Shown: positions 45,669 to 54,377, counted from the stretch's first letter. The stretch is 64,000 bases of DNA from Natronolimnobius sp. AArcel1 (GCF_011043775.1 NZ_JAAKXY010000003.1:620001-684000), one strand, 5' to 3'. Notes: a model not told the origin generated them from the letters alone. Translations and numbers: made by a program.

Positions 45669-46586
45669 ATGCCAGCACAGCACTCCCAACACGACCGCTC
45701 GCGCTTTGACCGCCCCGAAGATCCGTTCAAGGCCCTCGGCAACGAGACGCGCCTCGAGATACTACGTGCGCTGTACGAACGCGGGCAAGAAACCGGCGCG
45801 GTACACGAGGAGACGCTTCCGTACGCCGAGTTGCGCGAGGCCGTCGGTATCGAAGACAAGGGCAACTTCAACTACCACCTGCGCCAACTCGATGGCGCGT
45901 TCCTCGAGTCGGTCGACGAGGCCGATGGCGGGCGAAGCGGCTACCGACTGACGTTCGCCGGCTTCGAGATTGCGAAGGTAATCGACATCGACGCGTGGCG
46001 CTCGCACGACGTCTGCGGCCCGACGAAGCTCCCGATCGGCAGTGACGCAGACGACAGTCCGCTCACCGCCGTCTACGAAGATAGCGTCGTCACAGTTAGT
46101 CACGACGGCGACCCGCTGTACGCCCACGCCGTCCGGCCCGCCGGGGCAGCCGACCGAGAGATGGAACTCGAGGAACTGCTTTCCGTCGCCTCAACGCTGT
46201 GGCGACACACCGTCGAGCGCATTCTCGAGGGTATCTGTCCGTACTGTCACGCGACGGTCGAGCGCTCACTCGAGGTCGGCGACGGGCCGGATCGGTACTG
46301 GCAGTATACGTTCGGGGGCACCTGCACCGAGTGCGGCCCGCTGGGCGGCTCGCACGTCGGCGTTGCGGTTCTCTCGCACCCGGCTGTCGTCTCGCTGTTC
46401 TGGGAGCACGGCATCGACCTTGCCGACTGGCAGGTCTGGAACGTGCCGTTCGTCACCGACGACGCGGTAACTGTCGTCGATGACGAGCCCACGCGGCTCC
46501 GGATCGATGTCGAATGCAACGTCGACCGACTTGCGGTGTTCGTCGATGACTCAGTGCGCGTCGTCGATACCGAACGCCTCGAGTAA
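45669..46586 (+). CDS. ArsR-type winged-helix transcription regulator with zinc-ribbon-like C-terminal region
   Basis: A 305-residue protein. The N-terminal winged helix (about 18-105) begins DPFKALGNETRLEILRAL, the ArsR/HTH_20 signature. The C-terminal half has two Cys pairs, CPYCHA (about 190) and CTECGP (about 219), a possible zinc ribbon in haloarchaeal DUF7351-like regulators (name from memory). It is divergent from the serine hydrolase, which it may control. The 78-bp palindrome copy 2 begins 44 bp after its stop codon. Confidence 0.82.
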   Translation: MPAQHSQHDRSRFDRPEDPFKALGNETRLEILRALYERGQETGAVHEETLPYAELREAVGIEDKGNFNYHLRQLDGAFLESVDEADGGRSGYRLTFAGFEIAKVIDIDAWRSHDVCGPTKLPIGSDADDSPLTAVYEDSVVTVSHDGDPLYAHAVRPAGAADREMELEELLSVASTLWRHTVERILEGICPYCHATVERSLEVGDGPDRYWQYTFGGTCTECGPLGGSHVGVAVLSHPAVVSLFWEHGIDLADWQVWNVPFVTDDAVTVVDDEPTRLRIDVECNVDRLAVFVDDSVRVVDTERLE

Positions 46587-46629
46587 CGCGTCCGTCTCGA
46601 GCGATATCGGCGCTCGAGCGCGCTGCACC

Positions 46630-46707
46630 TACTGCCGGACAAAACGAGTCACAGATTTCCGACCGAACGGGTGGTCGAAAATCTTTACTGACTTTTGTCC
46701 GGCAGTA
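46630..46707. repeat. 78-bp double-tier palindromic element, copy 2
   Basis: Same 15-8-12-8-12-8-15 layout as copy 1, but with perfect outer arms: TACTGCCGGACAAAA and TTTTGTCCGGCAGTA. The inner arms AGATTTCCGACC and GGTCGAAAATCT pair at 11 of 12 positions. The two copies agree over most of their length. Its last base touches the stop codon of the GYD gene (reverse strand, 46708-46710). No target-site duplication is evident. Confidence 0.88.
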
Positions 46708-46995
46708 TCAAATCTCGTCGACCAGTTGCGAGAAGTCGTCCGTATCGATGAGTCCCATCGTTTTGCCCTCGAGCCCGTGCTTTCGAAGCGTGAGCGCGGA
46801 TTTGAACGCCGAATCGCGATCTGTCGCCTCGAAGATAATCACGAAGTCGTGCTCGCCGAGGACCGCGTAGGAATCGACGAGTTCGGCGTTGTGGTCCTCG
46901 AATTCGGTCCGAATCTCGCCCCAGATGGAGGCCAGTTCCTGTGCGTTCTGGACGTCACGATCATCGACCGTGATGAGCGAGGCGTAGGTTGGCAT
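46708..46995 (-). CDS. GYD-domain protein
   Basis: A 95-residue alpha/beta protein of the GYD family (named for a Gly-Tyr-Asp motif). It begins MPTYASLITV and has the central VLGEHDFVIIFEATD (the GYD-equivalent), followed by helix and strand. Such proteins are dimeric ferredoxin-like folds of unknown function. The TGA stop is immediately followed by the 78-bp palindrome. Divergent from pyk. Confidence 0.85.
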   Translation of the reverse strand: MPTYASLITVDDRDVQNAQELASIWGEIRTEFEDHNAELVDSYAVLGEHDFVIIFEATDRDSAFKSALTLRKHGLEGKTMGLIDTDDFSQLVDEI

Positions 46996-47061
46996 ACGTT
47001 CGCTTTTCTATCACAAACACGCGGAAAACGATTCACGTGGCACAAGACGGCAGGCAAAACC

Positions 47062-47077
47062 AACTCGAAATCGAGTA
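47062..47077 (+). promoter_or_regulatory. TrmB-like palindrome upstream of pyk
   Basis: AACT-CGAAATC-GAGTA. It matches the haloarchaeal TrmB consensus TACT-N7/8-GAGTA at all but one base and sits 41 nt before the pyk ATG. In Halobacterium, TrmB represses pykA in the absence of glucose. No TATA-like box is certain; CTTTTTT at 47088-47094 is the candidate. Confidence 0.5.
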
Positions 47078-47118
47078 AAGTACGTGGCTTTTTTGCCATC
47101 CCCCCGCTAACTGCGGCT

Positions 47119-48891
47119 ATGAGAAACGCGAAAATCGTCTGCACGCTCGGGCCTGCCTCGAGCGACCGCCGTTCTATCCGAAATCTCGCCGATGCTGGCA
47201 TGTCCGTCGCGCGCCTCAACGCGAGCCACGGCAGCCGCGAGGACCGAGCCGACCTCATCGACCGCGTCCGCGATGTCGACGACGAGCGCGACGAACCCGT
47301 CGCGGTCATGCTCGACATGCAGGGACCAGAGATCCGAACCGCACCGTTGCCAGAGGGCGAAACCGTCACCCTCGAGACGGACTCCGAGATTCAGTTCGTC
47401 GAAGGCGACGACGTGACACCCGAAACGGTCGGCCTCTCGCTGCCGGTCGACGCCGTCTCCGAAGGCGACCGCATCCTCCTCGATGACGGTCTGATCGAGA
47501 CGACCGTCCTCGAGCGCGACGGAGATGTCGTCCGCGCACACGTCGATACCGGCGGCGAACTCGGCGGGCGGAAGGGCGTCAACGTCCCTGGCGTCGACCT
47601 CGATCTGGATATCGTCACCGAGAGCGACCGCAAGGACCTCGAGTTGGCTGCGGAGAAGGAGGTCGACTTCGTCGCGGCGAGTTTCGTCCGGGACGCAGAA
47701 GATGTCTACGAGGTCAGCGAGGTGCTCGAGGAGTTCGGCGCGGAGATTCCGCTCATCTCGAAGATCGAACGCGTCGGCGCGGTCGAGAACTTAGACGAGA
47801 TCATCGACGCCTCCTACGGCATCATGGTCGCTCGCGGCGATCTGGGCGTCGAGTGTCCGATGGAGGACGTGCCGATGATCCAGAAGCGGATCATCCGAAA
47901 GTGTCGCAACGAGGGGCTGCCGGTCATCACGGCAACTGAGATGCTCGATTCGATGGTGACTGCGCGACGGCCAACCCGCGCGGAAGCCTCGGACGTGGCA
48001 AACGCCGTGCTCGACGGGACTGACGCCGTCATGCTCTCGGCGGAGACCGCTATCGGTGACCACCCTTCCGAGGTCGTCGAGGCGATGGGCAGCATCATCC
48101 GCGAGGTCGAAGGCTCCGAGGAGTATTCCGAAACACTCGAGCAGCGGGTTCCATCCGCCGGCGAGGCTCGAACGGATGCACTCGCACGCTCCGCGCGATT
48201 TCTTGCTCGAGACATCGGCGCGGACGCCGTCGTCGCTGCGACCGAATCCGGCTATACAGCGCTGAAGACCGCGAAGTACCGGCCGGGCGTCCCCGTCGTC
48301 GCCTCGACGCCGAGTCACGAGGTCCGACGCCGCCTCGCGCTCTCGTGGGGCGTCACGCCGCTGTATGCCCGTGTCTCCGATCAGGGTGCTGACGCCGTCG
48401 TCGAAAAAGCCGTCCAAGCGGCGCTCTCCGCTGGCATCGCCGAAAGCGGTGACACCGTCGTCGTTCTCTGCGGCATGATGACCGAACTCGAGGGGGCGAA
48501 CACGACGAACATGCTGAAAGTCCACGTCGCCGCCGAGGCGCTGACGACCGGCCGCGTCGTCGTCGAGGGTCGTGCAACAGGCCCCGTCGTCCGAACATCG
48601 GATGGCGACCTCTCGGACGTCCCCGAGGGAGCGATCGTTGCCCTCTCCACGGAGTTCAACGAGGAGTTCTCCGGTGACTTAGAGACAATCGGCGGCATCA
48701 TCAACGCCCAGCGTGGGATGACGGGCTATCCCGCGCTCGTCGCTCGAGAGATGGACATTCCGATGATCAGCGGTGCCGATATCGAGGATATCGACGCCGA
48801 CCAGACGGTGACGGTCGACGCCGAGCGTGGGGTCGTCTACGGCGGCGACATCGGCGACCGAACGATCGAATCACGAGCGAACCGCGACTGA
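47119..48891 (+). CDS. pyk: pyruvate kinase with C-terminal PEP-utiliser-type domain
   Basis: A 590-residue pyruvate kinase (PEP + ADP to pyruvate + ATP). The N-terminal TIM barrel begins MRNAKIVCTLGPAS. The active-site Lys is K215 in LISKIERVGAV, followed by IMVARGDLGVE. The PK C-domain spans about 345-475. An extra C-terminal domain (about 480-590) resembles the mobile phospho-His domain of PEP synthase, but the His position is Tyr (GMTGYPALVARE, Y537). The ATG at 47119 is the family start. A TrmB-like site lies upstream. It is the glycolytic counterpart of pckA and ppsA. Confidence 0.93.
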   Translation: MRNAKIVCTLGPASSDRRSIRNLADAGMSVARLNASHGSREDRADLIDRVRDVDDERDEPVAVMLDMQGPEIRTAPLPEGETVTLETDSEIQFVEGDDVTPETVGLSLPVDAVSEGDRILLDDGLIETTVLERDGDVVRAHVDTGGELGGRKGVNVPGVDLDLDIVTESDRKDLELAAEKEVDFVAASFVRDAEDVYEVSEVLEEFGAEIPLISKIERVGAVENLDEIIDASYGIMVARGDLGVECPMEDVPMIQKRIIRKCRNEGLPVITATEMLDSMVTARRPTRAEASDVANAVLDGTDAVMLSAETAIGDHPSEVVEAMGSIIREVEGSEEYSETLEQRVPSAGEARTDALARSARFLARDIGADAVVAATESGYTALKTAKYRPGVPVVASTPSHEVRRRLALSWGVTPLYARVSDQGADAVVEKAVQAALSAGIAESGDTVVVLCGMMTELEGANTTNMLKVHVAAEALTTGRVVVEGRATGPVVRTSDGDLSDVPEGAIVALSTEFNEEFSGDLETIGGIINAQRGMTGYPALVAREMDIPMISGADIEDIDADQTVTVDAERGVVYGGDIGDRTIESRANRD

Positions 48892-48949
48892 TCGAGGCCG
48901 ACCTCTCGCGGACCGCGGGTTTTTGATTGCGGGGCTACTACGGCGAGAC

Positions 48950-49351
48950 ATGGCTGACGAAGCGCCCGAACGGGGCGACTCGGAGACCGACTCTCCGGAC
49001 GCATCGACCACGGGCGACGCCCAGTGGGACGGCCCGAGCGCGTGGGATATCGAGGACGACGCATCGACATCGACAGCAACAGAGGCGACTGAGCAACCGC
49101 ACTACTCGAGTAACGACGGGACTCGCGAGACCACAGCCGAGCAGGATCGGTTCCCGCTGGATCTCTCGCGTGATGAATCGGACGCGGCTGACGAGGACGA
49201 GAGCGAAGATGAAGACGACCCGTACGGGCCAGAGCCCAGCTCCACGCCGGTCGTCGCCGGTGATCCAGACCTCGAGAACGCCGTGTTCGTCGTCCTCGGT
49301 GCCGTCATGATGCTTCTCGTGATTGCACGTCTTGTCTCACTCCCGCTGTAG
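48950..49351 (+). CDS. acidic membrane-anchored protein (DUF7312-like)
   Basis: A 133-residue protein. Residues 1-105 are hydrophilic, rich in Asp, Glu, Ser, Thr and presumably disordered. The C-terminus has one helix (about 108-131; AVFVVLGAVMMLLVIARLVSL). It is similar in pattern to haloarchaeal DUF7312 proteins, by recollection. It starts 58 bp after pyk and is probably cotranscribed. Function unknown. Confidence 0.6.
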   Translation: MADEAPERGDSETDSPDASTTGDAQWDGPSAWDIEDDASTSTATEATEQPHYSSNDGTRETTAEQDRFPLDLSRDESDAADEDESEDEDDPYGPEPSSTPVVAGDPDLENAVFVVLGAVMMLLVIARLVSLPL

Positions 49352-49367
49352 TCGTCGCCGGATATGA

Positions 49368-49679
49368 CTACGCGCCAGCCGAAATCGCTTGTAGCTTCTC
49401 GAGTCCGTTCGCTGCCTCCGCTTTGGTTTGCTCGAGTGAGTCGACGACTTCTGGCGGAAGATCCATCCGATCTGCGAGTTCGAGCAACGTCTCGAGTTTC
49501 GTAATCTCGAGGCGCGCGATCTGCTCGCTCGTCGACTCGCTGTGAGCCATGTAGAACTCCTCGACGGCTTCGTCGACCGCTTCCGACGCCAGTTTCGATT
49601 GGAGGTCCTCGAGTTCCTATTCGATGTGGTATAATTCGCGAAGCGTTTCGGCGAAGAGGTCTCGTTCGTGTTCGATCAT
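49368..49679 (-). pseudogene. DUF892 (YciE)-like protein gene interrupted by in-frame TAG
   Basis: From the ATG at 49679 the frame reads MIEHERDLFAETLRELYHIE, then TAG (49617-49619), then ELEDLQSKLASEAVDEA and on to the TGA at the end, 103 sense codons in all. LRELYHIE and the later EFYMAHSESTSEQIARLE match the ferritin-like YciE/DUF892 family ('ELYHAE..L', 'HLEET..HVERLE'). Everything except one codon is in register; the stop replaces what is probably CAG, AAG or GAG. A downstream ATG at 49550 could still make the last 60 residues. A sequencing error or recent inactivation is equally possible. Confidence 0.7.
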
Positions 49680-49780
49680 GGCACACGTGGGAACAGCACG
49701 GAGTGAGAAAGGGGTTCGCCCGTCGAATGAAACCCCGCGTCGGGCGTGGGATTAAGGCTGGGGCGCTCGAAGCAGCGACC

Positions 49781-50251
49781 ATGACGCTCCCAATCGACCC
49801 AGCGACGCTCGATCCCGATGATTTCGGCGAGAAACAGGCCATCCTCGAGATGGATCACGAGGAAGCCATCGAACACGTCCGCGAGGTCTGTAAGGACGTC
49901 GGCTTTGGTATCCCAGTCGAGTTTTCCCCGTCGGAACTGCTGAACGAGAAAGTCGATGCGGATCGCGACCCCTACTACGTGCTTGGCGCTTGCAATCCCG
50001 AAATCGCGGATCAGGCCTTAGACGAGACGAAACGCATCGGCGGGCTCTTTCCCTGCAACATGATCATCTGGGAGGAAGCACCGGGTCGCCAGCGCGTCTA
50101 TCACGTCTCGATCATGAAGATTGCTCGCTTACTCGGTACAGCCCCCGACAACGACGCGTGGGACGACATCCTCGAGAAAACGGGTGACCTGACCGCAGAA
50201 ACGTTCGAACGCCTCGAGTCGGTCGAGACCGAAGTCAGCGACGGCGACTGA
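49781..50251 (+). CDS. DUF302 family protein
   Basis: A 156-residue soluble protein. The block FGIPVEFSPSELLNEKVDADRDPYYVLGACNPEIADQAL and then GLFPCNMIIWE matches the DUF302 family (the 'Y.vlgaCnP..A..aL...p..g.llPC.v.v' pattern). A Cys in LGACNP and another in FPCNM are conserved. The family forms antiparallel dimers of unknown function. The ATG at 49781 follows an RBS-less leader, and the upstream open codons are not conserved. Confidence 0.85.
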   Translation: MTLPIDPATLDPDDFGEKQAILEMDHEEAIEHVREVCKDVGFGIPVEFSPSELLNEKVDADRDPYYVLGACNPEIADQALDETKRIGGLFPCNMIIWEEAPGRQRVYHVSIMKIARLLGTAPDNDAWDDILEKTGDLTAETFERLESVETEVSDGD

Positions 50252-50334
50252 CTGGGACTGATTGCTCGAGTCGGTGCCGGTTCTGTCTCCAAACGCGACG
50301 GCGACACGCCAGCGTATCGCGTAGTGACTCGCTG

Positions 50335-50703
50335 CTACCGCCCGTCAGGGTCGTCGGTCCGTCTCGTTTGATCGTCACCGTCTCTCGGCTCACCAACGCC
50401 ATCCGCTGGCGCGTGGGCTGACTCTGCTGCTGACTCGAGTGGTGATGTGGTTTCGGGTTCGTCTACGGGTGTCCGCTGACTGTCGCGTTCGTCATGGCTG
50501 TCGCGTGCATCATCCGCGGCCGCTCGGTCGGCGTCCTGCTCGTCGAGTTCGGCCTCAAGTGCTTCGAGTGCCTGATCAGCATCGTGTCGGATGTAGCCGG
50601 CATAGAAGAGCACGAGGCTGAAGATGATCAGTGGCAGTCCGAACAGCGTAAAGAGTGCGGCCAGCAGCGTAAGCGGATCGCTGGGAATGGATGCGGGAAA
50701 CAT
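50335..50703 (-). CDS. haloarchaeal small membrane protein
   Basis: A 122-residue protein with two short hydrophobic helices (about 10-40) and a long acidic, disordered tail (45-122) rich in Asp, Glu and Ala. The start MFPASIPSDPL is the ATG at 50703. It lies 38 bp downstream of nreA on the same strand. Function unknown. Confidence 0.6.
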   Translation of the reverse strand: MFPASIPSDPLTLLAALFTLFGLPLIIFSLVLFYAGYIRHDADQALEALEAELDEQDADRAAADDARDSHDERDSQRTPVDEPETTSPLESAAESAHAPADGVGEPRDGDDQTRRTDDPDGR

Positions 50704-50741
50704 GTGCGGCGGTCCGGGCCGCGCGGACAAAGGTGTTCTCC

Positions 50742-52052
50742 TTACTCAGACGGGCCTCGAGCGCCGAAGGCACTCAGATTCGACTGCAACCCGGCGGCGA
50801 GTTCGGATTTGCGCCGCAGGCGCTGGTATGAGATTGGCAACTGCGTGGCGATTTCGGCGAGTGCGCCGTGGAACGTCTCGGCTTCGCCGTACTGGCCGTC
50901 GAAGGCGTTGCGAACGCTTTCGCGGACCTGCCAGACGCCGACTGGTGCCCAGTAGTCGTCGCTCACTTCCCGGAGCACGAGACACTTTGCCTGTCTGCCA
51001 ATGGACTCGAGATGTTCCAGCGCGCCTAATCGAGCCGCATAGTACGCCCCCGCGGTTTCTTCGACGTAACTTGAGCGCCCCTCGAAGCCCTCGCTCGCGC
51101 TTGCCATCCAGGTGTCGCCCGTTGGATCGGGATTCCAGATGCTGCCGGGGGCTTTCATCTCGACGAGTTCGAACTCCCAGTTGCCCGGCGCGAGGACGAC
51201 CCAGTAGCGGTTGCCCATGTACTCGTTGGCCCAGACCTGTACCTCGTCGACGCTTGGCGCGTTACGGATGCGCCCGCGCAGGTACTTGCCAACGGTGTCG
51301 TCGACCGCCGTAATCGACCAGCGCGTCGGGACGAGTCGGCGCTGTTTCGCCTCGCCCAGCGCGCCCGCGGAGAGAATCGAATTGATCTCGTAGACGTCGA
51401 AGCCCCGACGATAGAGATAGGTCATCGCGCCCTGAGCCTGCCAGTCGTCGTCCTCTAAGGTCTTCTTGACCGGTTTCGGCACGTAGGGGTTCTCGCGAAG
51501 TTCGGCGTTGCGCGCGTTGGCTCTGGGGCCGCGAGGCGTTGCAACATCCGTCCCTGTATCGAGTCCAAGATCCGGTTTATCATCGAGACCGATCTCGAGA
51601 TCAACGGGACGACCCGAGATGGCGACCTCGCGCTGGACGCCGACGAAGCCGTCCCACGAATCGTGAACGTTCGGCGTCAGCCGGCTTGCAATACTCGGCG
51701 AATCGACGTTCGCGCGCTTGTTCGAGTTCAGGAGACCAGTTCGGCGCTGTAGCACGTCGGGAATCGCGTAATCGTCGCGATACCACTCGCTGTCGGTGAC
51801 GTACTCCTGGGCGTCGTCTTCGTTCCCGACCGGTGAAAGGAGTCCAACAGGAATGTCAGGATAGTTCGAGCGGCCGACGAAAATCGACGGTGAAGTCGAG
51901 CCAACGAGCGTGTCGCCACTCAACGCGTCGTCAAACTGGCGTTCGAACTCCTCGAGGTGGTCCGTAATCGCGTACGACTTTTCCTTGGCGAGACGTCGTC
52001 GCTCGGCTTCCTCGTCGGGCTCTAAGTCCTCGATGTAGTCGTCGAGGCGCAT
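50742..52052 (-). CDS. nreA: NreA, archaeal DNA-repair protein
   Basis: A 436-residue Nre protein. The core contains SPSIFVGRSNYPDIPVGLLSP (about 53-73) and later GEAKQRRLVPTRWSITA (about 233-249), both strongly conserved in NreA/NreB. The C-terminus ends with QSNLSAFG (423-430), matching the PIP motif QxxLxxFF by which NreA binds PCNA. Nre proteins protect against alkylation damage in archaea. No N-terminal zinc-finger cysteines are present, unlike some euryarchaeal homologues. Confidence 0.9.
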   Translation of the reverse strand: MRLDDYIEDLEPDEEAERRRLAKEKSYAITDHLEEFERQFDDALSGDTLVGSTSPSIFVGRSNYPDIPVGLLSPVGNEDDAQEYVTDSEWYRDDYAIPDVLQRRTGLLNSNKRANVDSPSIASRLTPNVHDSWDGFVGVQREVAISGRPVDLEIGLDDKPDLGLDTGTDVATPRGPRANARNAELRENPYVPKPVKKTLEDDDWQAQGAMTYLYRRGFDVYEINSILSAGALGEAKQRRLVPTRWSITAVDDTVGKYLRGRIRNAPSVDEVQVWANEYMGNRYWVVLAPGNWEFELVEMKAPGSIWNPDPTGDTWMASASEGFEGRSSYVEETAGAYYAARLGALEHLESIGRQAKCLVLREVSDDYWAPVGVWQVRESVRNAFDGQYGEAETFHGALAEIATQLPISYQRLRRKSELAAGLQSNLSAFGARGPSE

Positions 52053-52450
52053 TCACCGGAAGTAGGGATGCGGCCGGTTTGAATGTTTGTAGTACCAGCA
52101 GCACGGACGCACCCAACCACACGGTGTGCGATCCAGTATGCGACGGCGTGGACTGGTACCGACAGTTTCCGGCCACGATGTCAGAGGCACGGCCAGACCG
52201 GTGTTCGGGCAGTTCACCGACCGTCGGCCGCACCCATAGTTTCGCATGTGGGTAAAAAGACCTAGCAGGGTGTTTTCTGACCTGGAAAACGCGCTCGAGT
52301 GCCGGCAGTACGCCGATTTTTCGCTGTTTGGCGTGCTTCTGTCCTTGATAATACCACCCGCTCATACAGTTGTATCGGCCCTCGAGACTTGGTCACACAG
52401 TCGGCTCGAGAAAGACAACGGTTAAAAACGGCGGGCGGGAAGGGACGAGT
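52053..52450. other. 398-bp intergenic region between nreA and the HVO_2753-like gene
   Basis: No convincing gene. It holds the two outward promoters; the right one is TTAAAAA at 52422-52428, 23-29 nt before the ATG at 52451. The middle contains GC-rich and A/T-rich patches without a recognised RNA fold. Confidence 0.55.
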
Positions 52451-52630
52451 ATGAGTACGACGGACGACCATCAGTCCCGATCCTGCGTCTCTTGCGGGAT
52501 CAACATTGCCGGGACGAACGCTGCGGCGTTCAAATGCCCCGATTGCGGAGTCCAGATCTTCCGCTGTGCCAAGTGCCGAAAACAGAGCAACCTCTATGAG
52601 TGCCCTGACTGCGGGTTCACCGGACCATAA
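52451..52630 (+). CDS. HVO_2753-family zinc-finger microprotein
   Basis: A 59-residue protein with four CxxC-type knuckles: CVSC (15-18), CPDC (about 30-33), CAKC (about 39-42) and CPDC (52-55), giving two zinc fingers. Size and motif spacing match Haloferax HVO_2753, a 59-residue protein required for normal swarming and biofilm formation. The gene ends 5 bp before the aEF-1beta ATG, the same pairing as in Haloferax, so the two are an operon. Confidence 0.88.
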   Translation: MSTTDDHQSRSCVSCGINIAGTNAAAFKCPDCGVQIFRCAKCRKQSNLYECPDCGFTGP

Positions 52631-52635
52631 TACAC

Positions 52636-52902
52636 ATGGGTAAAGTAGCAGCCAAACTCAAGGTCATGCCGAACAGCCCCGAAATCGACCTCGACGCTCT
52701 CCAAGAGCGCCTCGAGAGTTCGCTCCCAGAGGGTGCAAAGATAAACGGCGTCGAACGCGAGGAAGTCGCGTTTGGTCTTACCGCACTGTACCCAACTGTG
52801 ATCGTCCCTGACGGCGCAGGCGGGACGGAAACCGTCGAAGAGGACTTCGCGGACGTCGAAGGCGTCGAAAGCGTCGCCGTCGAAAACGTCGGTCGCATCT
52901 AA
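52636..52902 (+). CDS. ef1b: translation elongation factor 1-beta
   Basis: An 88-residue archaeal aEF-1beta, the guanine-nucleotide exchange factor for aEF-1alpha. It begins [20 protein letters not shown] and ends [10 protein letters not shown]. The length and the IKPIAFGL-type segment (here [13 protein letters not shown]) match the family. It is translated immediately after the zinc-finger gene. Confidence 0.93.
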   Translation: MGKVAAKLKVMPNSPEIDLDALQERLESSLPEGAKINGVEREEVAFGLTALYPTVIVPDGAGGTETVEEDFADVEGVESVAVENVGRI

Positions 52903-53031
52903 GCGACACTGCGACCCACCGCGATTTTTCGATTTTCACAGTTGCCTCGAGCGGTGCGACCAGCTTTTGTGCAGCCCCAAACAGCAGCGTCCATCGCAAT
53001 CCTTAGGCTCGAGGATCCAGAATCTACCGCC

Positions 53032-54339
53032 GTGAACGTCCTGTCGGATCCCACAACGCGACGCTGGCTCGCATGGGGTGCGCTGGCGACCATCTTCTTG
53101 CTGGTCAATCTCCACCGACTTTCGACTGGCGTCATTGCAGACCGCCTTACGGTGGCGTTCGGAACGACCGCCGCCCAGCTCGGCGTGTTACACGCCTCGT
53201 TCTTTCTCATCTACGCGATCGTCCAGATACCAACCGGCGTCCTCGCCGATCGGTTCGGTCCGCGCCTTGTCGGCTCGATCGGTGGCTTCGTCCTGAGCCT
53301 CGGCGCAATCGGATTTGCGATCAGCGATAGCTTCCTCGCCGCCTTTCTCTCGCGGGCGCTCATCGGCCTCGGCAGCGGGGTCATATTCATTTCGATCCTG
53401 CGATTTTGTGCGAACTGGTACCGGCCCGACGAGTTCGCGACGATGACCGGACTGACCGCTGGCGTCGCCGGATTGGGGGCGATTCTCGCAACGACGCCGC
53501 TTGCAGTCACCGTCGATCTGTTCGGTTGGCGGCCCTCGATCGGCGCGCTCGCAGTCGTTGGCTTCATTGGAGCCGGTGCAACCGCCCTATTGGCGCGCAA
53601 CTCCCCCGCTGACGCCGGCCTCGAGCCAATCGATGGCGTCCCTACGCAGTCCTCGAGTTCCCGGTCGGAGATTATCGAGACACTGCGAACCCTGGCTCGA
53701 GACATCGATCAGTGGCTTCTTTCGGTCATCTTTTTCGCCGGGAACGGGGCCGTGTTGACGCTCATTGGGCTGTGGGGCGTGCCGTACCTGGTCGTGGTCT
53801 ACGACCTCAACGTGGCGACCGCGTCGTACTTTACGATGCTCGGATCGGTCGGCATGCTCGTTGGCTCGCCGGTCATCGGCTGGCTCTCGGATCGCCTCGA
53901 GCAACGACTGGTACCGCTTTCAGCTGGGGTGGCTGCGTTCGCGATTGCACTTAGCGTCATCCCCGTCTTCGGCCAACCACCATTGTGGGCGATTGCCGTG
54001 TCGTATCTCGCCTGTGGATTCTTGCTCGGTTCGATCATGCTCTCGCTGTCGGTGATTAAAGAACGCTACCCGCCCGCAGCAAGCGGTGTCGCGACGGCAA
54101 CGGTCAACACGTTCGGCTTCGTCGGGGGAACCGTCCTGCCCGCTGCGATGGGCCTTGCTCTCGATGCGTACCAGACGGACGAAACGGTTGACGGAACAAT
54201 CGCCTACACGGAGTTTGGGTATCGGATCGCCTTCGGCGTCCTTGCGGCCACGCTGGTAGTTGCGTTTCTGTGCTCGCTGTGGCTGCTCATCCGGGATCGA
54301 CGACGGAAACAGCACCCACAACACCGCAGCGGACAGTAA
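53032..54339 (+). CDS. MFS transporter
   Basis: A 435-residue major facilitator permease with 12 hydrophobic helices. The inter-helix loop VLADRFGPRLVG (about 63-74) is the MFS signature, and WLSDRLEQR is its counterpart in the second half. It resembles nitrate/oxalate-type antiporters in pattern (IPTGVLADR), but the substrate is unknown. A GTG at 53032 is taken as start because the hydrophobic domain begins soon after; an upstream TTG at 52942 is also in frame. Confidence 0.83.
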   Translation: MNVLSDPTTRRWLAWGALATIFLLVNLHRLSTGVIADRLTVAFGTTAAQLGVLHASFFLIYAIVQIPTGVLADRFGPRLVGSIGGFVLSLGAIGFAISDSFLAAFLSRALIGLGSGVIFISILRFCANWYRPDEFATMTGLTAGVAGLGAILATTPLAVTVDLFGWRPSIGALAVVGFIGAGATALLARNSPADAGLEPIDGVPTQSSSSRSEIIETLRTLARDIDQWLLSVIFFAGNGAVLTLIGLWGVPYLVVVYDLNVATASYFTMLGSVGMLVGSPVIGWLSDRLEQRLVPLSAGVAAFAIALSVIPVFGQPPLWAIAVSYLACGFLLGSIMLSLSVIKERYPPAASGVATATVNTFGFVGGTVLPAAMGLALDAYQTDETVDGTIAYTEFGYRIAFGVLAATLVVAFLCSLWLLIRDRRRKQHPQHRSGQ

Positions 54340-54377
54340 CTTACTCGAGTCGAGTGGACGGTGACAAAACCGGCGTT

